From contig NC_079211.1 of the NCBI RefSeq assembly GCF_029633865.1, positions 149,932,749-149,996,748 of the forward strand: a stretch of 64,000 nt of DNA. Direction: 5' to 3'. Numbering within the stretch: position 1 is the stretch's first letter; every line of letters begins with the position of its first letter. The notes below the pieces were generated by a model, which was given only the letters and a program-made list of their open reading frames with translations, was not told where the DNA came from and searched no databases. The translations under genes were made by a program, and so were the position numbers. Shown one piece after another: positions 9,658 through 20,661 of this stretch. The stretch comes from Lampris incognitus. Lineage: Eukaryota; Chordata; Actinopteri; Lampriformes; Lampridae.

Positions 9658-10121
9658 ATCAAAATTGTTGGAAAAAAGAGTGAAAGGGGAAAAACAACAA
9701 CAAAAACAAATAATAATACTAAAAAGGCACGTTCAATCAAGGCACTAGAGTATGACAGTCCATCCCGATAGACGACCGGGTTTTTGCAGCGGGAGCTGTC
9801 GCCCTGCCCCACACTCGTCCGTTACGTCACATAAACCGTTGTTGACATAATGTATCGTCGCCCCCACACTTTCTGAAACGCCTCTTGTTTATCTTTAAGA
9901 GTGCCTGTGAGTCTTTCCAAGGGTAAACATTAAGATAGCTCCTTAACCACTGTGCAACACTTGAACCGCCTATCTTTTTCCATGGTAGCGCACTCACTCC
10001 TTCTGCTCGTCAGAAACACGTGTTCATGAGGATTTGTTCACTGTGTTTTACATTATGTCCATCTGGACAGAGGCCGAGTAAAAAGACTCTGGCTCCAGCT
10101 GTAATTCCAGCCATCCATTGT
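9658..10121. other. No feature recognised
   Basis: Mixed-composition sequence without recognisable coding blocks, up to a 17-bp minisatellite. Confidence 0.3.
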
Positions 10122-10340
10122 CCAAACCACTCATGTGTCCAAACCACTCATGTGTCCAAACCATTCATGTGTCCAAACCACTCATGTGTCCAAACCATTC
10201 ATGTGTCCAAACCATTCATGTGTCCAAACCATTCATGTGTCCAAACCACTCATGTGTCCAAACCACTCATGTGTCCAAACCATTCATGTGTCCAAACCAT
10301 TCATGTGTCCAAACCACTCATGTGTCCAAACCACTCACTC
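10122..10340. repeat. 17-bp minisatellite grown from a SINE tail
   Basis: About 13 units of AACCACTCATGTGTCCA with one alternating base (CACTC or CATTC). It replaces the ATCCATTATCTGAACCGC tail of the flanking family-1 SINE fragment, whose body resumes at 10341. All reading frames stay open with a 17-codon period, so the long frames here are artefacts. Confidence 0.85.
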
Positions 10341-10445
10341 TCTCCCACTCAGGGTCGCAGGGATGCTGGAGCCTGTCCCAGCAGTAACTGGGCGGCAGGC
10401 GGGGAGACACCCTGGACAGGCCACCAGGCCATCACACAAGGCTCC
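10341..10445 (-). mobile_element. Family-1 SINE, 3' fragment
   Basis: CAGGGTCGCAGGGATGCTGG through the GGCCATCACA box matches the tail half of the SINE. The tRNA head is absent. Confidence 0.75.
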
Positions 10446-10962
10446 AACTGCAATTGAATCAGTAAAATCTCTTGCAGTTGGTCTAAAATTCTTCCCCAAA
10501 CTCCCTTATTTTGGGCCATTGCCAGAAACAATGGAACAGTGTACCCTTATTTCATCACATCTGCTGCATAGGTCTGGAATGTTAGTATTACATTTATTAA
10601 GTTGTTCTGGTGTAATTTACACTCCCATTAGCCAGTTATACTGCAGGAGTTTTAACTGTGTATTAGCTGTCTGTGTTTCGGCTATCTCACAGACCTTGCT
10701 CCATTGTTCTGGCGTCAGTTCTTCCTGTAAGTCAACTTCCCGTGCGTTAAGTTTAGTCTGAGGATTCTGAAGAACATGCTAACAACAAGTCAGAGTTCAG
10801 ATGATACCCTTCCCAAAGGGGTTTTTGTTTACAACTTTCTCCAATAGACACAAAGAAGGGACCACCATGGATTGATTTCGATTAGCTCCAATAAAGCTCC
10901 TGAGCTGTACATATTTCAAAAGTGCTTACGAGGGATATTATATTTAATGACAAGTTCTTCAG

Positions 10963-11031
10963 GTGGCACAGTGGCGCAGTGGTTAGCACAGTTGCCTCAC
11001 AGCAAGAAGGTCCTGGGTTTGAGCCCAAAGA
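10963..11031 (+). mobile_element. Family-1 SINE, tRNA head only
   Basis: GGTGGCACAGTGGCGCAGTG to GGGTTTGAGCCCA gives box A and box B. The body is lost. It interrupts the L1-like ORF2. Confidence 0.7.
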
Positions 11032-11254
11032 TATCTTTCAACCGTCCTACCCCCTTGTCAGCCCATATTTTAAAGCCCTTATCAGCCCTAACTGGCACAA
11101 AATTATTATTACCCCAGACTGGAATAAAGTGAGAGGGAAGACGTTAACTTTAAGTGTTTTTTAACTTCCTACCATACACTTATCATGTTTTCGACTGTAG
11201 AGTTGGGTGTTATCTTTTTGAGCTTTTGGGGCTTATCCAAGTAGATACTAGATA

Positions 11255-12839
11255 CAGTGCATCCGGAAAGTATTCACACCCCTTCACTTTCCCCACATTT
11301 TGTTATGTTACAGCCTTATTCCAAAATAGATTAAATTCCTTTTTTTCTCATCAATCTACACACAATACCCCATAATGACAAAGTGAAAAAGGTTTTGTAG
11401 AAATTTCTGCAAATTTATTAAAAATAAAAAACTGAAATATTGCGTGTACATAAGTATTCACACCCTTTACTCAGTACTTGGTTGAGGCACCCTTGGCAGT
11501 GATTACAGCCTCAAGTCTTCTTGGGTATGAAGCTACAAGCTTGGCACACCTATATTTGGGGTATTTCTCCCATTCTTCTCTGCAGATCCTCTCGAGCTCT
11601 GTAAGGTTAGATGGGGAGTGTCGCTGCACAGCTATTTTCAGGTCTTTCCAGAGATGTTCAATGGGGTTCAAGTCTGGGCTCTGGCTGGGCCACTCAAGGA
11701 CATTCACAGACTTGTCCCGAAGCCACTCCTTCATTGTCTTGGCTGTGTGCTTAGGGTCGTTGTCGTGTTGCAAGGTAAACCTTCGCCCCAGTCTGAGGTC
11801 CTGAGCGCTCTGAAGCAGGTTTTCATCAAGGATCTCTCTGTACTTTTCTCCATTCATCTTTCCCTCGATCCTGACTAGTCTCCCAGTTCCTGCCGCTGAA
11901 GAACATCCCCACAGCACGATGCTGCCACCACCATGCTTCACTGTAGGGTGGTATTAGCAAGGTGATGAGAGGTGCCTGGTTTCCTCCAGACGTGACGTTT
12001 GGCGTTCAGGCCAAAGAGTTCAATTTTGGTTTCATCAGACCAGAGAATCTTGTTTCTCATGGTCAGAGTCCTTTAGGTGCTTTCTGGCAAACTCCAAGTG
12101 GGCTGTCATGTGCCTTTTACTGAGCAGAGGCTTCCGTCTGGCCACTCTACCATAAAGGTCTGATTGGTGGAGTGCTGCAGAGATGGTTGTCCTTCTGGAA
12201 GGCTCTCCCATCTTCACAGAGGAAAGCTGGAGCTCTGTCAAAGTGACCATCGGGTTCTTGGTCACCTCCCTGACCAAGGCCCTTCTCCCCCGATTGCTCA
12301 GTTTGGCTGGGCGGCCAGCTCTAGGAAGAGTCCTGAGACCACTGTGCTCTTCAGGACCTTCAAAGCTGTAGAAATTTTTTGTACCCTTCCCCAGATCTGT
12401 GCCTCGATACAATCCTGTCTCGGAGGGCCACAGACAATTCCTTTGACTTCATGGCTCCGTTTCTGCTCTGACATGCACTGTCAACAGTGGGACCTTATAT
12501 AGACAGGTGTGTGCCTTTCCAAATCATGTCCAATCCATTGAATTTACTACAGGTGGACTCCAACATCTCAAGGATGATCAGTGGAAACAGGACGAACCTG
12601 AGCTCAATTCTGAGTGTCATAGCAAAGGGTGTGAATACTTATGTACATGCAATATTTCAGTTTTTTATTTTTAATAAATTTGCAAAAATTTCTACAAAAC
12701 CTTTTTCACTTTGTCATTATGGGGTATTGTATGTAGATTGATGAGAAAAAAAAAGGAATTTAATCAACTTTGGGATAAGGCTGTAACATAACAAAATGTG
12801 GGGAAAGTGAATGGGTGTGAATACTTTCCGGATGCACTG
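11255..12839 (-). mobile_element. Tc1-like element (DD34E spacing), dead copy
   Basis: Terminal inverted repeats start CAGTGCATCCGGAAAGTATT at both ends with TA on each outer side (11253-11254, 12840-12841). The 1,585-bp element contains one degraded transposase on the minus strand. It is inserted into the L1-like LINE. Confidence 0.88.
11471..12451 (-). pseudogene. Tc1 transposase pseudogene
   Basis: The start ATG near 12,451 leads into KELSVALRDRIVSRHRSGEG, the N-terminal HTH. The frame is then lost at an A-run. The middle is open at 12,412-12,035 (GRPAKLS linker, RKPLLSK). The first catalytic Asp lies in a SDETK block in another frame. The C-terminal half is open from 11,941 with QHDNDPKHT (second Asp) and [10 protein letters not shown] (Glu), with 34 residues between. 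At least three frame changes or stops separate the parts, so no functional enzyme is encoded. Confidence 0.85.
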
Positions 12840-12987
12840 TATATGTGGGAAGTGGTAGCTTTCGAGAGTATGACTCAGTGTCTTTCCATGCTGCAGAGTT
12901 TTCTGCTTTGTAGTAAAACATCAATGTTGTTAATTGAGCTGCCCAGTAATACCACAGCACGATGGGACACTGTAACCCTCCTCTATC

Positions 12988-13378
12988 CATCCATCCATTA
13001 TCTGAACTGCTTATCCTGCTCTCAGGGTCGTGGGGATGCTGGAGCCTATTCCAGCAGACACTGGGCGGCAGGCGGGGAGACACCCTGGATAGGCCGCGGG
13101 CCATCACAGGGCCCCCCCCCCCACCACACACACACACACTCATACCTAGGGATAATCTAGTACGGCCGATTCACCTGACCTACATTTCTTTGGACTGTGG
13201 GGGGAAACCGGAGCACCCGGCGGAAACCCACGCAGACACGGGGAGAACATGCAAACTCCACACAGAGGACGACCCGGGACAACCCCCAAGATTGGACTAC
13301 CTTGGGGCTCGAACCCAGGACCTTCTTGCTGTGAGGCGAACGCACTAACCACTGTGCCACCGCGCCACCGTGCTGCCC
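12988..13378 (-). mobile_element. Family-1 SINE with perfect 12-bp TSD
   Basis: A full-length copy, head at 13,378 and ATCC tail at 12,988. CCCTCCTCTATC flanks it at 12976-12987 and 13379-13390. The duplicated bases are codons of the interrupted LINE ORF2, so removing one copy rejoins the frame. Confidence 0.9.
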
Positions 13379-13890
13379 CCCTCCTCTATCATAAGGTAAA
13401 AATAAAAGAGAAAAACGTAGTCTGGGGCATCTATTATTCCGTAAAAAAAAATTACTAAATAATTTCTTCATTCTAGAAAAGAAGTTTGGTGGAGGTGGCA
13501 AGGGGATATTCTGAAACAAGTATAGCAGCGTGGGGAGTATATTCATTTTGAGTATATTAATTCTTCCGATTAGGGAAATTGGGAGTTTTGTCCATCTATC
13601 AACCGAATTAGAAATAGATGCTGTAATAGGGTTGTAGTTGGAATCTACGACATGTTTCAATTTGGGAACAATCTGGATTCCTAAATAAGTAAAAGTATTT
13701 GCTGCTCTAAAATGACCAACTTCTTTGGGTAGTTTAGACCTCTCTTCCAAGTTAAGGAACATTATGGATGATTTTGAGGTGTTTATTTTGTACCCAGAGA
13801 TACAGCCAAATTCTTTTATCACATCCAAAAGAGAAAGAGATGGATAAGAAGAGGTGTCAGGTTTCGCTCCTCTCAAACAGAACCCAAAAC

Positions 13891-14354
13891 GAGCTCATAA
13901 AAGCCCTAGCCACATTCACCATAAGAGAGACAGACTGTGAGAATTCTATGGAGTCGGGGGCAAGGAGAAGTTGAAAACAGAGCTCAGCGTTTTTCATGCT
14001 TCTTTTCCAGACACATCCATCATGAAGGGGGTGTTAAAAACACTGAGAAACAACAGTGGACAGGATATCTTTCCAACACTGGTGGAAACGATAAGATCAT
14101 ATGGAACAATTCCAGTATCAACAACAACAGTGCAGATGTCAAGCTGCTGAAATAAACACTCAAGAGGCCTATGCATGGAAGAGAGCCTACCGGATCTCCT
14201 CCTCCTCCTCACTATTAAGAAAGACATTCCTGTAAACCACAATGAGGTGATAAACATTTACAACAGGGGTGTGAAATTCAAACTTACTGAGGGTTGTGAA
14301 CGAAATCAGGGTCCAGACATTTATTACAATGATTATTCTTTTACTGAAGAAATA
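13891..14354. other. No feature recognised
   Basis: AT-rich sequence between the L1-like remnant and the DD38E element. Short frames only. Confidence 0.3.
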
Positions 14355-14356
14355 TA

Positions 14357-15974
14357 CACTACCGTTCAAAAGTTTGGGATCACCCAAACAATTTTGTGTT
14401 TTCCATGAAAAGTCACACTTATTCACCACCATATGTTGTGAAATGAATAGAAAATAGAGTCAAGACATTGACAAGGTTAGAAATAATGATTTGTATTTGA
14501 AATAAGATTTTTTTTACATCAAACTTTGCTTTCGTCAAAGAATCCTCCATTTGCAGCAATTACAGCATTGCAGACCTTTGGCATTCTAGCTGTTAATTTG
14601 TTGAGGTAATCTGGAGAAATTGCACCCCACGCTTCCAGAAGCAGCTCCCACAAGTTGGATTGGTTGGATGGGCACTTCTTGCGTACCATACGGTCAAGCT
14701 GCTCCCACAACAGCTCAATGGGGTTCAGATCTGGTGACTGCGCTGGCCACTCCATTACCGATAGAATACCAGCTGCCTGCTTCTGCTCTAAATAGTTCTT
14801 GCACAATTTGGAGGTGTGTTTAGGGTCATTGTCCTGTTGTAGGATGAAATTGGCTCCAATCAAGCGCTGTCCACTGGGTATGGCATGGCGTTGCAAAATG
14901 GAGTGATAGCCTTCCTTATTCAGAATCCCTTTTACCCTGTACAAATCTCCCACCTTACCAGCACCAAAGCAACCCCAGACCATCACATTACCTCCACCAT
15001 GCTTAACAGATGGCGTCAGGCATTCTTCCAGCATCTTTTCATTTGTTCTGCGTCTCACAAACGTTCTTCTTTGTGATCCAAACACCTCAAACTTGGATTC
15101 ATCCGTCCACAACACTTTTTTCCAGTCTTCCTCTGTCCAATGTCTGTGTTCTTTTGCCCATCTTAATCTTTTTCTTTTACTGGTCAGTCTCAGATATGGC
15201 TTTTTCTTTGCCACTCTGCCCTGAAGCCCAGAATCCCGCAGCCGCCTCTTCACTGTAGATGTTGACACTGGTGTTTTGCGGGTACTATTTAATGAAGATG
15301 CCAGTTGGGGACCTGTGAGGCGTCTGTTTCTCAAACTAGAGACTCTAATGTACTTATCTTCTCGCTCAGTTGTGCAACGCGGCCTCCCACTTCTTTTTCT
15401 ACTCTGGTTAGAGCCTGTTTGTGCTGTCCTCTGAAGGGAGTAGTACACACCGGTGTAGGAAATCTTCAATTTCTTAGCAATTTCTCGCATGGAATAGCCT
15501 TCATTTCTAAGAACAAGAATAGACTGTCGAGTTTCAGATGAAAGTTCTCTTTTTCTGGCCATTTTGAGCGTTTAATTGACCCCACAAATGTGATGCTCCA
15601 GAAACTCAATCTGCTCAAAGGAAGGTCAGTTTTGTAGCTTCTGTAACGAGCTAAACTGTTTTCAGATGTGTGAACATGATTGCACAAGGGGTTTCTAATC
15701 ATCAATTAGCCTTCTGAGCCAATGAGCAAACACATTGTACCATTAGAACACTGGAGTGATAGTTGCTTGAAATGGGCCTCTATACACCTATGTAGATATT
15801 GCACCAAAAACCAGACATTTGCAGCTAGAATAGTCATTTACTACATTAGCAATGTATAGAGTGTATTTCTTTAAAGTTAAAACTAGTTTAAAGTTATCTT
15901 CATTGAAAAGTACAGTGCTTTTCCTTCAAAAATATGGACATTTCAATGTGATCCCAAACTTTTGAACGGTAGTG
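14357..15974 (-). mobile_element. Tc1/mariner element with intact transposase, DD38E spacing
   Basis: Both ends read CACTACCGTTCAAAAGTTTG inward, with TA outside (14355-14356 and 15975-15976). The element is 1,618 bp. The transposase on the minus strand is uninterrupted. The spacing of catalytic residues fits the group described as Intruder (DD38E), a relative of Tc1. That subfamily name is inferred from spacing alone. A rearranged palindromic relative lies at 59,491-60,687. Confidence 0.9.
14519..15562 (-). CDS. Tc1/mariner transposase (DD38E), intact
   Basis: A 347-residue cut-and-paste transposase. It has an N-terminal paired HTH region (about residues 9-45 and 75-120), a GRPR linker at 59-62, and a DDE domain with Asp154 (LWTDESKFEVFG), Asp244 (LQQDNDPKHT) and Glu283 ([12 protein letters not shown]). 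Thirty-eight residues separate the last two, four more than in classical Tc1. A GGG-containing strand (KHGGGNVMVWGC) precedes the second Asp. There is no stop or frameshift, and the start Met follows a short 5' leader inside the TIR. An intact frame suggests recent insertion. Transcription would depend on the element's own leader. Confidence 0.92.
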   Translation of the reverse strand: MARKRELSSETRQSILVLRNEGYSMREIAKKLKISYTGVYYSLQRTAQTGSNQSRKRSGRPRCTTEREDKYIRVSSLRNRRLTGPQLASSLNSTRKTPVSTSTVKRRLRDSGLQGRVAKKKPYLRLTSKRKRLRWAKEHRHWTEEDWKKVLWTDESKFEVFGSQRRTFVRRRTNEKMLEECLTPSVKHGGGNVMVWGCFGAGKVGDLYRVKGILNKEGYHSILQRHAIPSGQRLIGANFILQQDNDPKHTSKLCKNYLEQKQAAGILSVMEWPAQSPDLNPIELLWEQLDRMVRKKCPSNQSNLWELLLEAWGAISPDYLNKLTARMPKVCNAVIAANGGFFDESKV

Positions 15975-16142
15975 TAAGTAGGCTAGTAACTGTATTAAAT
16001 AAAACAAATAGATTATTTTATTAGCCGCACGACCGAGGCTGGTGGAATTTGTTTTTGGTAAGCTTTACACTCTGCAGCACAATACATACATAGACAACAA
16101 CAGACACTCCACAAAAACTGTTTGCGAAGTGGACTGTTTGCG

Positions 16143-16492
16143 GACAACCCCCAACCTTGGGGGTCGTCCCGGGTCGTCCTCTGTGTGGACTTTGCATATT
16201 CTCCCCGTGTCTGTGTGGGTTTTCTCCTGAAGCTCCAGTTTCCTCCCACAGTCCAAAGACATGTAGGTCAGGTGAATCGGCCGTACTAAATTGCCCCTAG
16301 GTATGAATGTGCGCATGTGTGCGCGGGTGCATGTGTGTGTGTGGGCCCTGTGATGGCCTGGCGGCCTGTCCAGGGTGTCTCCCCGGCCTGTCGCCCAATT
16401 ACTGCTGGGATAGGCTCCAGCATCCCCACAACCCTGACAGCAGGATAAGCAGTTCAGATATAGGATGGATGGATGGATGGATGGATGGATGT
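16143..16492 (+). mobile_element. Family-1 SINE lacking its tRNA head
   Basis: It begins in the ACAACCCCCAACCTTGGGGG region and runs to a GGAT tandem tail. It interrupts the C-terminal part of the hAT-derived pseudogene just after the MPQFRLHAA codons. Confidence 0.78.
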
Positions 16493-17624
16493 GCAGCATG
16501 AAGGCGAAACTGTGGCATTGATTCAGGGAGTAGAGGCTCAAACTCGGCAGCCCCAGCTGACTGGTACTGGGTTTTCGGGGCACCGTTACATTGCAATTCA
16601 ACTGCAAGTGCTCAGGTGCAGTGTCGACAACAATTGCAAATGGATTTGTGAACAAATCAATGTGGAATTTCTGTGATTCAAAATCAGCAAATCTGCTGAA
16701 TTCCACTTTGTGTTCAGTTTGTGAACATACACTTTGGTCGATAATGGGATGGTGACTATGTCACTGACTGACTGGCAAGTAGGAAAGTGAGGCAAGTTGC
16801 CTTGGCACATCTGGCCCTCCCATAGACGCAGTTTAATTTGCAACACCTTTACTGAGTCTCGCATTTCCGTGATCAGCTACTTTCGACCCTGGAGTTTTAC
16901 ATTCAAGGCACTGAGGTGCTCTGTTACGTCACACATAAACGCCAAGTCGCTCAACCACTTTTCATCCTCAAGCTCGGGGATGACCTTTTGTTTGCGTTCC
17001 ATGAAACGAGCGATCTCAACACGGGTATCATAAAATCTTCGCAACACCTTCCCCCAACTCAACCAGCACATCTCTGTGTGTGGTTATGGCACATCCTCGT
17101 GCACAGAGCTTTCCTCATCTAAAAGTGCCCTGAATTGCTGGTGATTCAAGCCCCGTGAATGAATAAAGTTCACTGTTTTGGTTACAACTGTCATTACATG
17201 TCTCATGCCCAACATCTTTCCATAGAAGGCTTCCTAGTGGATGATGCAGTGGTAGGCTGTCAAGTTTTCTCCCGTGTGCCCCATCTTGTCTTGATCCAAA
17301 CCGACTAAACCACGGATATGAAATAAATTCCTTGGCTCTAGTTTTTAGCTGGATCTGTAAGTTGGGCCACCTCGTCCACCCAACTAGCCACGGTATTTTG
17401 GGAAAGGCTGATATTCACAAAGGCACAGTGGTTCGTGTGGTCACCTCACAGCAAGAAGGTCCTGAGTTCAAGTCCTGGGGTACTTCAACTTTGGGGGTTG
17501 TCCTGGGTTGTCCTGTGTGTGGAGTTTGCATGTTCTCCCCGTGTCTGCGTGGGTTTCCTCCGGGTGCTCCGGTTTCCTCGCACAGTCCAAAAATATGAAG
17601 GTACTAAATTGTCCCTAGGTATGA

Positions 17625-17673
<49 letters not shown>

Positions 17674-18215
17674 TGTGTGTGTGTATGTCGGTCCTGTCCA
17701 GGGTGTCTCCCTGCCTGCCGCTCAATGACTGCTGGGATAGGCTCCAGCATCCCCACGACCCTGAGAGCAGGATAAGCGGTTCAGATAATGGATGGATGGA
17801 TGATATTCACAAATGCCTACTTCTTGTCGAGGCATATGACATGACATACCTTTTCAATGCAATTTTTAATAAACTCTACCTCTGTGAACAGCTTGCATAC
17901 TCTTACTATTTCCTCTGCTACTATAAAGCTCACCTTCACAGTTCCCTCACACTGACTGTTGATGCGAGTAAACACGTTTTGCTGTTGCTGAAGGTTGCAT
18001 TTCAATTCTTTGACTTTTTGCAGCCGCTGTTCAATGTCCATATTGCTCATGCTTTGTTTTGAAATGCCTCCAAAGTTTATACTCTTTGAAAACTACAAAT
18101 GACTCGACATACGAGACATGTTGGCTTTGGTTTGAATTCACAAAATAAATATTCAGCTTCCCAGCTTTCTTGAAATTGTCGATATTCACCGTCCACTTTT
18201 TTTTTTATTGGCTAT
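16493..18215 (-). pseudogene. hAT transposase pseudogene, GTF2IRD2/ZBED-like
   Basis: Minus-strand pieces in several frames follow the order of hAT-derived GTF2IRD2-like proteins. A BED-like N-terminus (FKEYKLWRHFKTKHEQYG, about 18,090) comes first. Then come the conserved FIVAEEIVRVCKLFTEVEF block (about 17,900), TGENLTAYHCIIH (about 17,270), VNFIHSRGLNHQQFRALLDE (about 17,150), the WLSWGKVLRRFYD helix (about 17,050), DLAFMCDVTEHLSALN (about 16,930) and SRFADFE-LFTNPFA (about 16,690). Many stops are present, and SINEs break it at 17,422 and at the C-terminus. The C-terminal dimerisation motif is missing. Confidence 0.75.
17422..17801 (+). mobile_element. Family-1 SINE with 12-bp TSD and GT expansion
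   Basis: Flanked by GATATTCACAAA at 17410-17421 and 17802-17813. The internal GTGTGT tract has expanded to about 45 bp. It interrupts the hAT pseudogene, and removing it rejoins the codons. Confidence 0.88.
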
Positions 18216-18489
18216 TCTTTATGCTAGCTACCTTTGGTTGTTTGTATTGTAACCTAAATAGCCTATTTGGCCTCTGATAAAAGCATGACAGTGGAGCGCA
18301 GCAGCGCCCCCTGTGTTTCAATGTTGTATTGTCACAGATGTAAATTTAAACACCAGCACATGGGCCACATTAAACTAATTATCAGAACTTATTGGCAGGC
18401 CTGATTACAAGTCTCGGAGGGCCATGTCTGGCCCGCGGGCCTTGATATTAACATATATGATTTACAGGGACATGGCTCCCAGAAGGTTG
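18216..18489. other. Probable hAT 5' flank / terminal region
   Basis: GAGGGCCATGTCTGGCCCGC at about 18,416-18,440 resembles the ends of Charlie/ZBED-type hAT elements, and the BED exon remnant begins just to the left. The exact terminus and target duplication are not visible. Confidence 0.4.
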
Positions 18490-18850
18490 CTACTGTAAAG
18501 GGAGGAAGGAGAGACAGGAAGGAAGTACACAAGAAAAAAGCAACAAGTTCTTAACAAAGGAAGTAAACAAAGTAACAAGCTAGTAAAAAAAGGAAGGAAA
18601 GGAAGTAACAAGCTAGTAATAAAGGAAGGAAAGGAAGTAACAGACTACTAACAAAGAAAGTAAACAAAGTAACAAGCTAGTAAAAAAAGGACGTAAACAA
18701 AGTAAAAAGCTAGTAACAAAGGAAGGATAGGAAGTAACAAGCTAGTAACAAAGGAAGTAAACAAAGCAAAAAGCTAGTAACAAAGGAAGGAAGGGAATTA
18801 ACAAGCTAGTAAGGAAAAAAAGGAAATAACAAGCTAGCAACAAAGGGTTC
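18490..18850. repeat. Purine-rich minisatellite
   Basis: Irregular tandem units built of AAGGAAGGAAAGGAAGTAAC, AAGCTAGTAAC and AAAGGAAGTAAACAAAG blocks. Confidence 0.75.
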
Positions 18851-18969
18851 AAGCACGTTTTTTTCAGTATTTTTGGTGGGAGGGAGAGAGGGAAGAGATG
18901 AAGGACTGTTAAAATCTTTATCTTAAATAAAAAAGAAAAAAACAAACAAACAAACAAACAAACCCGTAT

Positions 18970-19245
18970 CTAACCTGTTAAAGTGTTTTTTAGGGAGTTG
19001 TTCCTTGTCTTTAGAGCACTATGAAGTGCTCTAAAACTAGACTGGAAACAATTAAAAACAGTATTTGTGTTCACAAAAGAAATCAACTGAGAAGAAATTA
19101 CTTTCTCCAGAACCTTAGATAAAAAAGACAATTTGGAGATTGGCCTGTAGTTATTTAGGGACAGGGGGTCTAAATGAAGTTTCTTCAGCAATGGGTGAAT
19201 GATGGCATGCTTAAAACTGTCTGGAAAAGAACCAGAGGCCAGAGA
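18970..19245 (-). mobile_element. L2-like LINE, reverse-transcriptase N-terminal fragment
   Basis: The minus strand reads [19 protein letters not shown], then LDPLSLNNYRPISKLSFLSK, VLEKVISSQL and a QSSFRALHS block, the RT 0/1 region. It is cut at both sides. It probably belongs to the same LINE as 21,314-22,300, separated by the gypsy insertion and a deletion. Confidence 0.75.
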
Positions 19246-19249
19246 AGGC

Positions 19250-19463
19250 TTGAGGATGGCCGGATAATTCCAGCAGCTAGGGAGTCTGAAATATACTTGT
19301 TCATGACTTCTCTCTCTGAGGGACAGAGGGAATAGAGTCTGCCCTTAGGTGGAGAGGTACCAGGGAGAAGCTCTATGGTGCAGTCATATGGCCTATGAGG
19401 GGGTAGAGAGACAGCACGAGATTTACTGAACACAGGCTTGAGGTCCAAATACTCCTGGGGCAC
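19250..19463 (-). pseudogene. Ty3/gypsy reverse transcriptase N-terminal fragment
   Basis: [20 protein letters not shown] followed by [17 protein letters not shown] and GIIRPSSS is the entry to the chromodomain-gypsy RT. Coding similarity ends at about 19,250. Confidence 0.75.
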
Positions 19464-19485
19464 ATTAGATAAGTCAGGGAACTCC

Positions 19486-19930
19486 TCAATGTCTGGGGAG
19501 GGAGAGACAGGCGTGAAGGCAGACGAGGCATGAGGACAAACAAAAGGGGCTCCACCCTAAAATGGTGTTATCTGACCAGTTAACGTTGGGATTATGCATG
19601 GACAACCAGGGGAGTCCAAGAACAATGGGAACATGGGGCCTCTCTATGACGTGGAAGAATATCACTTCAGAGTGATTACCTGAAATTCGTAGTGAGACGG
19701 GAGCTGTTCTTTGGGTGATCGAGCTCAAACAGCTGCCATCAAGGGTCTGAACAGTGAGGGGCTGATCAAGAACTACAAGAGGAATTCCAAGGTTTTTAGC
19801 AGTAGCGGAGCATATCAAGTTCCTGTCTGCATCATGAAAAAACACAACTGGCAGATAGGAATGCTGGATAGGGGAGTGATTCTGGACCGTACCCACCAGG
19901 CCCCCCAATCTCACTGGTGGGCCCCTCCTT
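19486..19930 (-). pseudogene. Ty3/gypsy protease region, active site lost
   Basis: VVFFHDADRNLI aligns with the retropepsin active-site strand, but the DSG triad has shrunk to DAD. LGIPLVVLDQPLTVQTLDG and the HVPIVLGLPWLSMHNP flap-to-C-terminal block follow in the right order. Loss of the catalytic triad alone would inactivate it. Confidence 0.7.
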
Positions 19931-19996
19931 TTAAAGGGCATGACTGGCAAAAATGACCCACCTTCCCACAATAGAAGCATGCCTCGTCGGCATTCC

Positions 19997-20645
19997 TCAC
20001 TCGAGCTCGATGGAATCAGATAAACCATTCAGAAAAGCATCAAACAGGGAGTCATCATTCCAGTTACAAGAAGCTGCTAGTGTACGAAATTCAATGGCAT
20101 AATCGTACACTGACCGTGTGCCTTGGTGAAGTCCCATGATCTCTCTCGCTGCCTCTCTGCCAGAAAAAGAGCGGTCGAAAACCCTCCTCATTTCAGTAGT
20201 GAACTCCTGGTAGCTTGAGCAGCACGCGGCGTTGGAATCCCACAAGGCAGTTCCCCACTCTCGAGCCCTTCCCATGAGGAGCGTGATGACATATGCAACA
20301 CGGGAGCACTCTGTTGGAAAAGCGAGAGACTGGAGTTCCAGAGATAGAGAGCATTGGGAGAGAAAAGACCGACAGGTACCTGGACCACCATCATATGGCT
20401 GAGAAGCAGGGAGTCTTGGTTCTCTGAAAGGAGAAGGGGAAGGGGCTTGTGGGGGCGGGCTTGGTTGTGCAGGGCCCTGAGGGGCATTAGTCAGTAGCTG
20501 CTGCACCTGGGCAGAGAGGGTGTTAAGACTCATTAAATCTCAAAAGGTTTTGATTCACCTGATAGAGCTCCTGTTGCTGAGTGCCCAGCAATGCCCCCTG
20601 TTTCTCCACAGCAGCCCTCACCTGTTCCAAGTCCGCTGGGTCCAT
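19997..20645 (-). pseudogene. Ty3/gypsy gag remnant
   Basis: The likely start is at 20,645 (MDPADLEQVRAAVEKQG). A frame change follows near 20,535, after which 178 residues are open. They show a proline-rich N-terminus and then the gag helical core, with CSLSLELQ, SRVAYVITLLMGRAREWGTA, FTTEMRRVFD and a final IEFRTLAASCNWNDDSL block. A zinc knuckle of CX2CX4HX4C form (CFYCGKVGHFCQSC) follows at about 19,980-19,935. This particle-forming protein is broken here. Confidence 0.75.
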
Positions 20646-20661
20646 GTTGGCTAGATTGTAC

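Larger units (their letters stand above)
10455..13890 (-). mobile_element. L1/Tx1-like LINE ORF2 remnant, split by two SINEs and a Tc1 element
   Basis: Minus-strand pieces line up as one ORF2. 13,876-13,391 carries EFGCISGYKINTSKS, TYLGIQI and the basic LIGRINILKMNILPTLLYLFQ stretch. 12,975-12,842 carries YYWAAQLTTLMFYY. 11,254-11,036 carries NPVWGNNNF-like and WADKGVGRLKDIF blocks. 10,780-10,470 carries the C-terminal NIPDLCSRCDE region. The pieces are separated by the SINE at 12,988, the Tc1 element at 11,255 and a SINE head at 10,963. Stops and frameshifts make it a pseudogene. The 5' part with EN and the RT active site is missing. Confidence 0.75.

Noticed and set aside
16065..16706. 213-codon fusion protein on the minus strand
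   Set aside because: It merges the end of a hAT pseudogene with SINE sequence.
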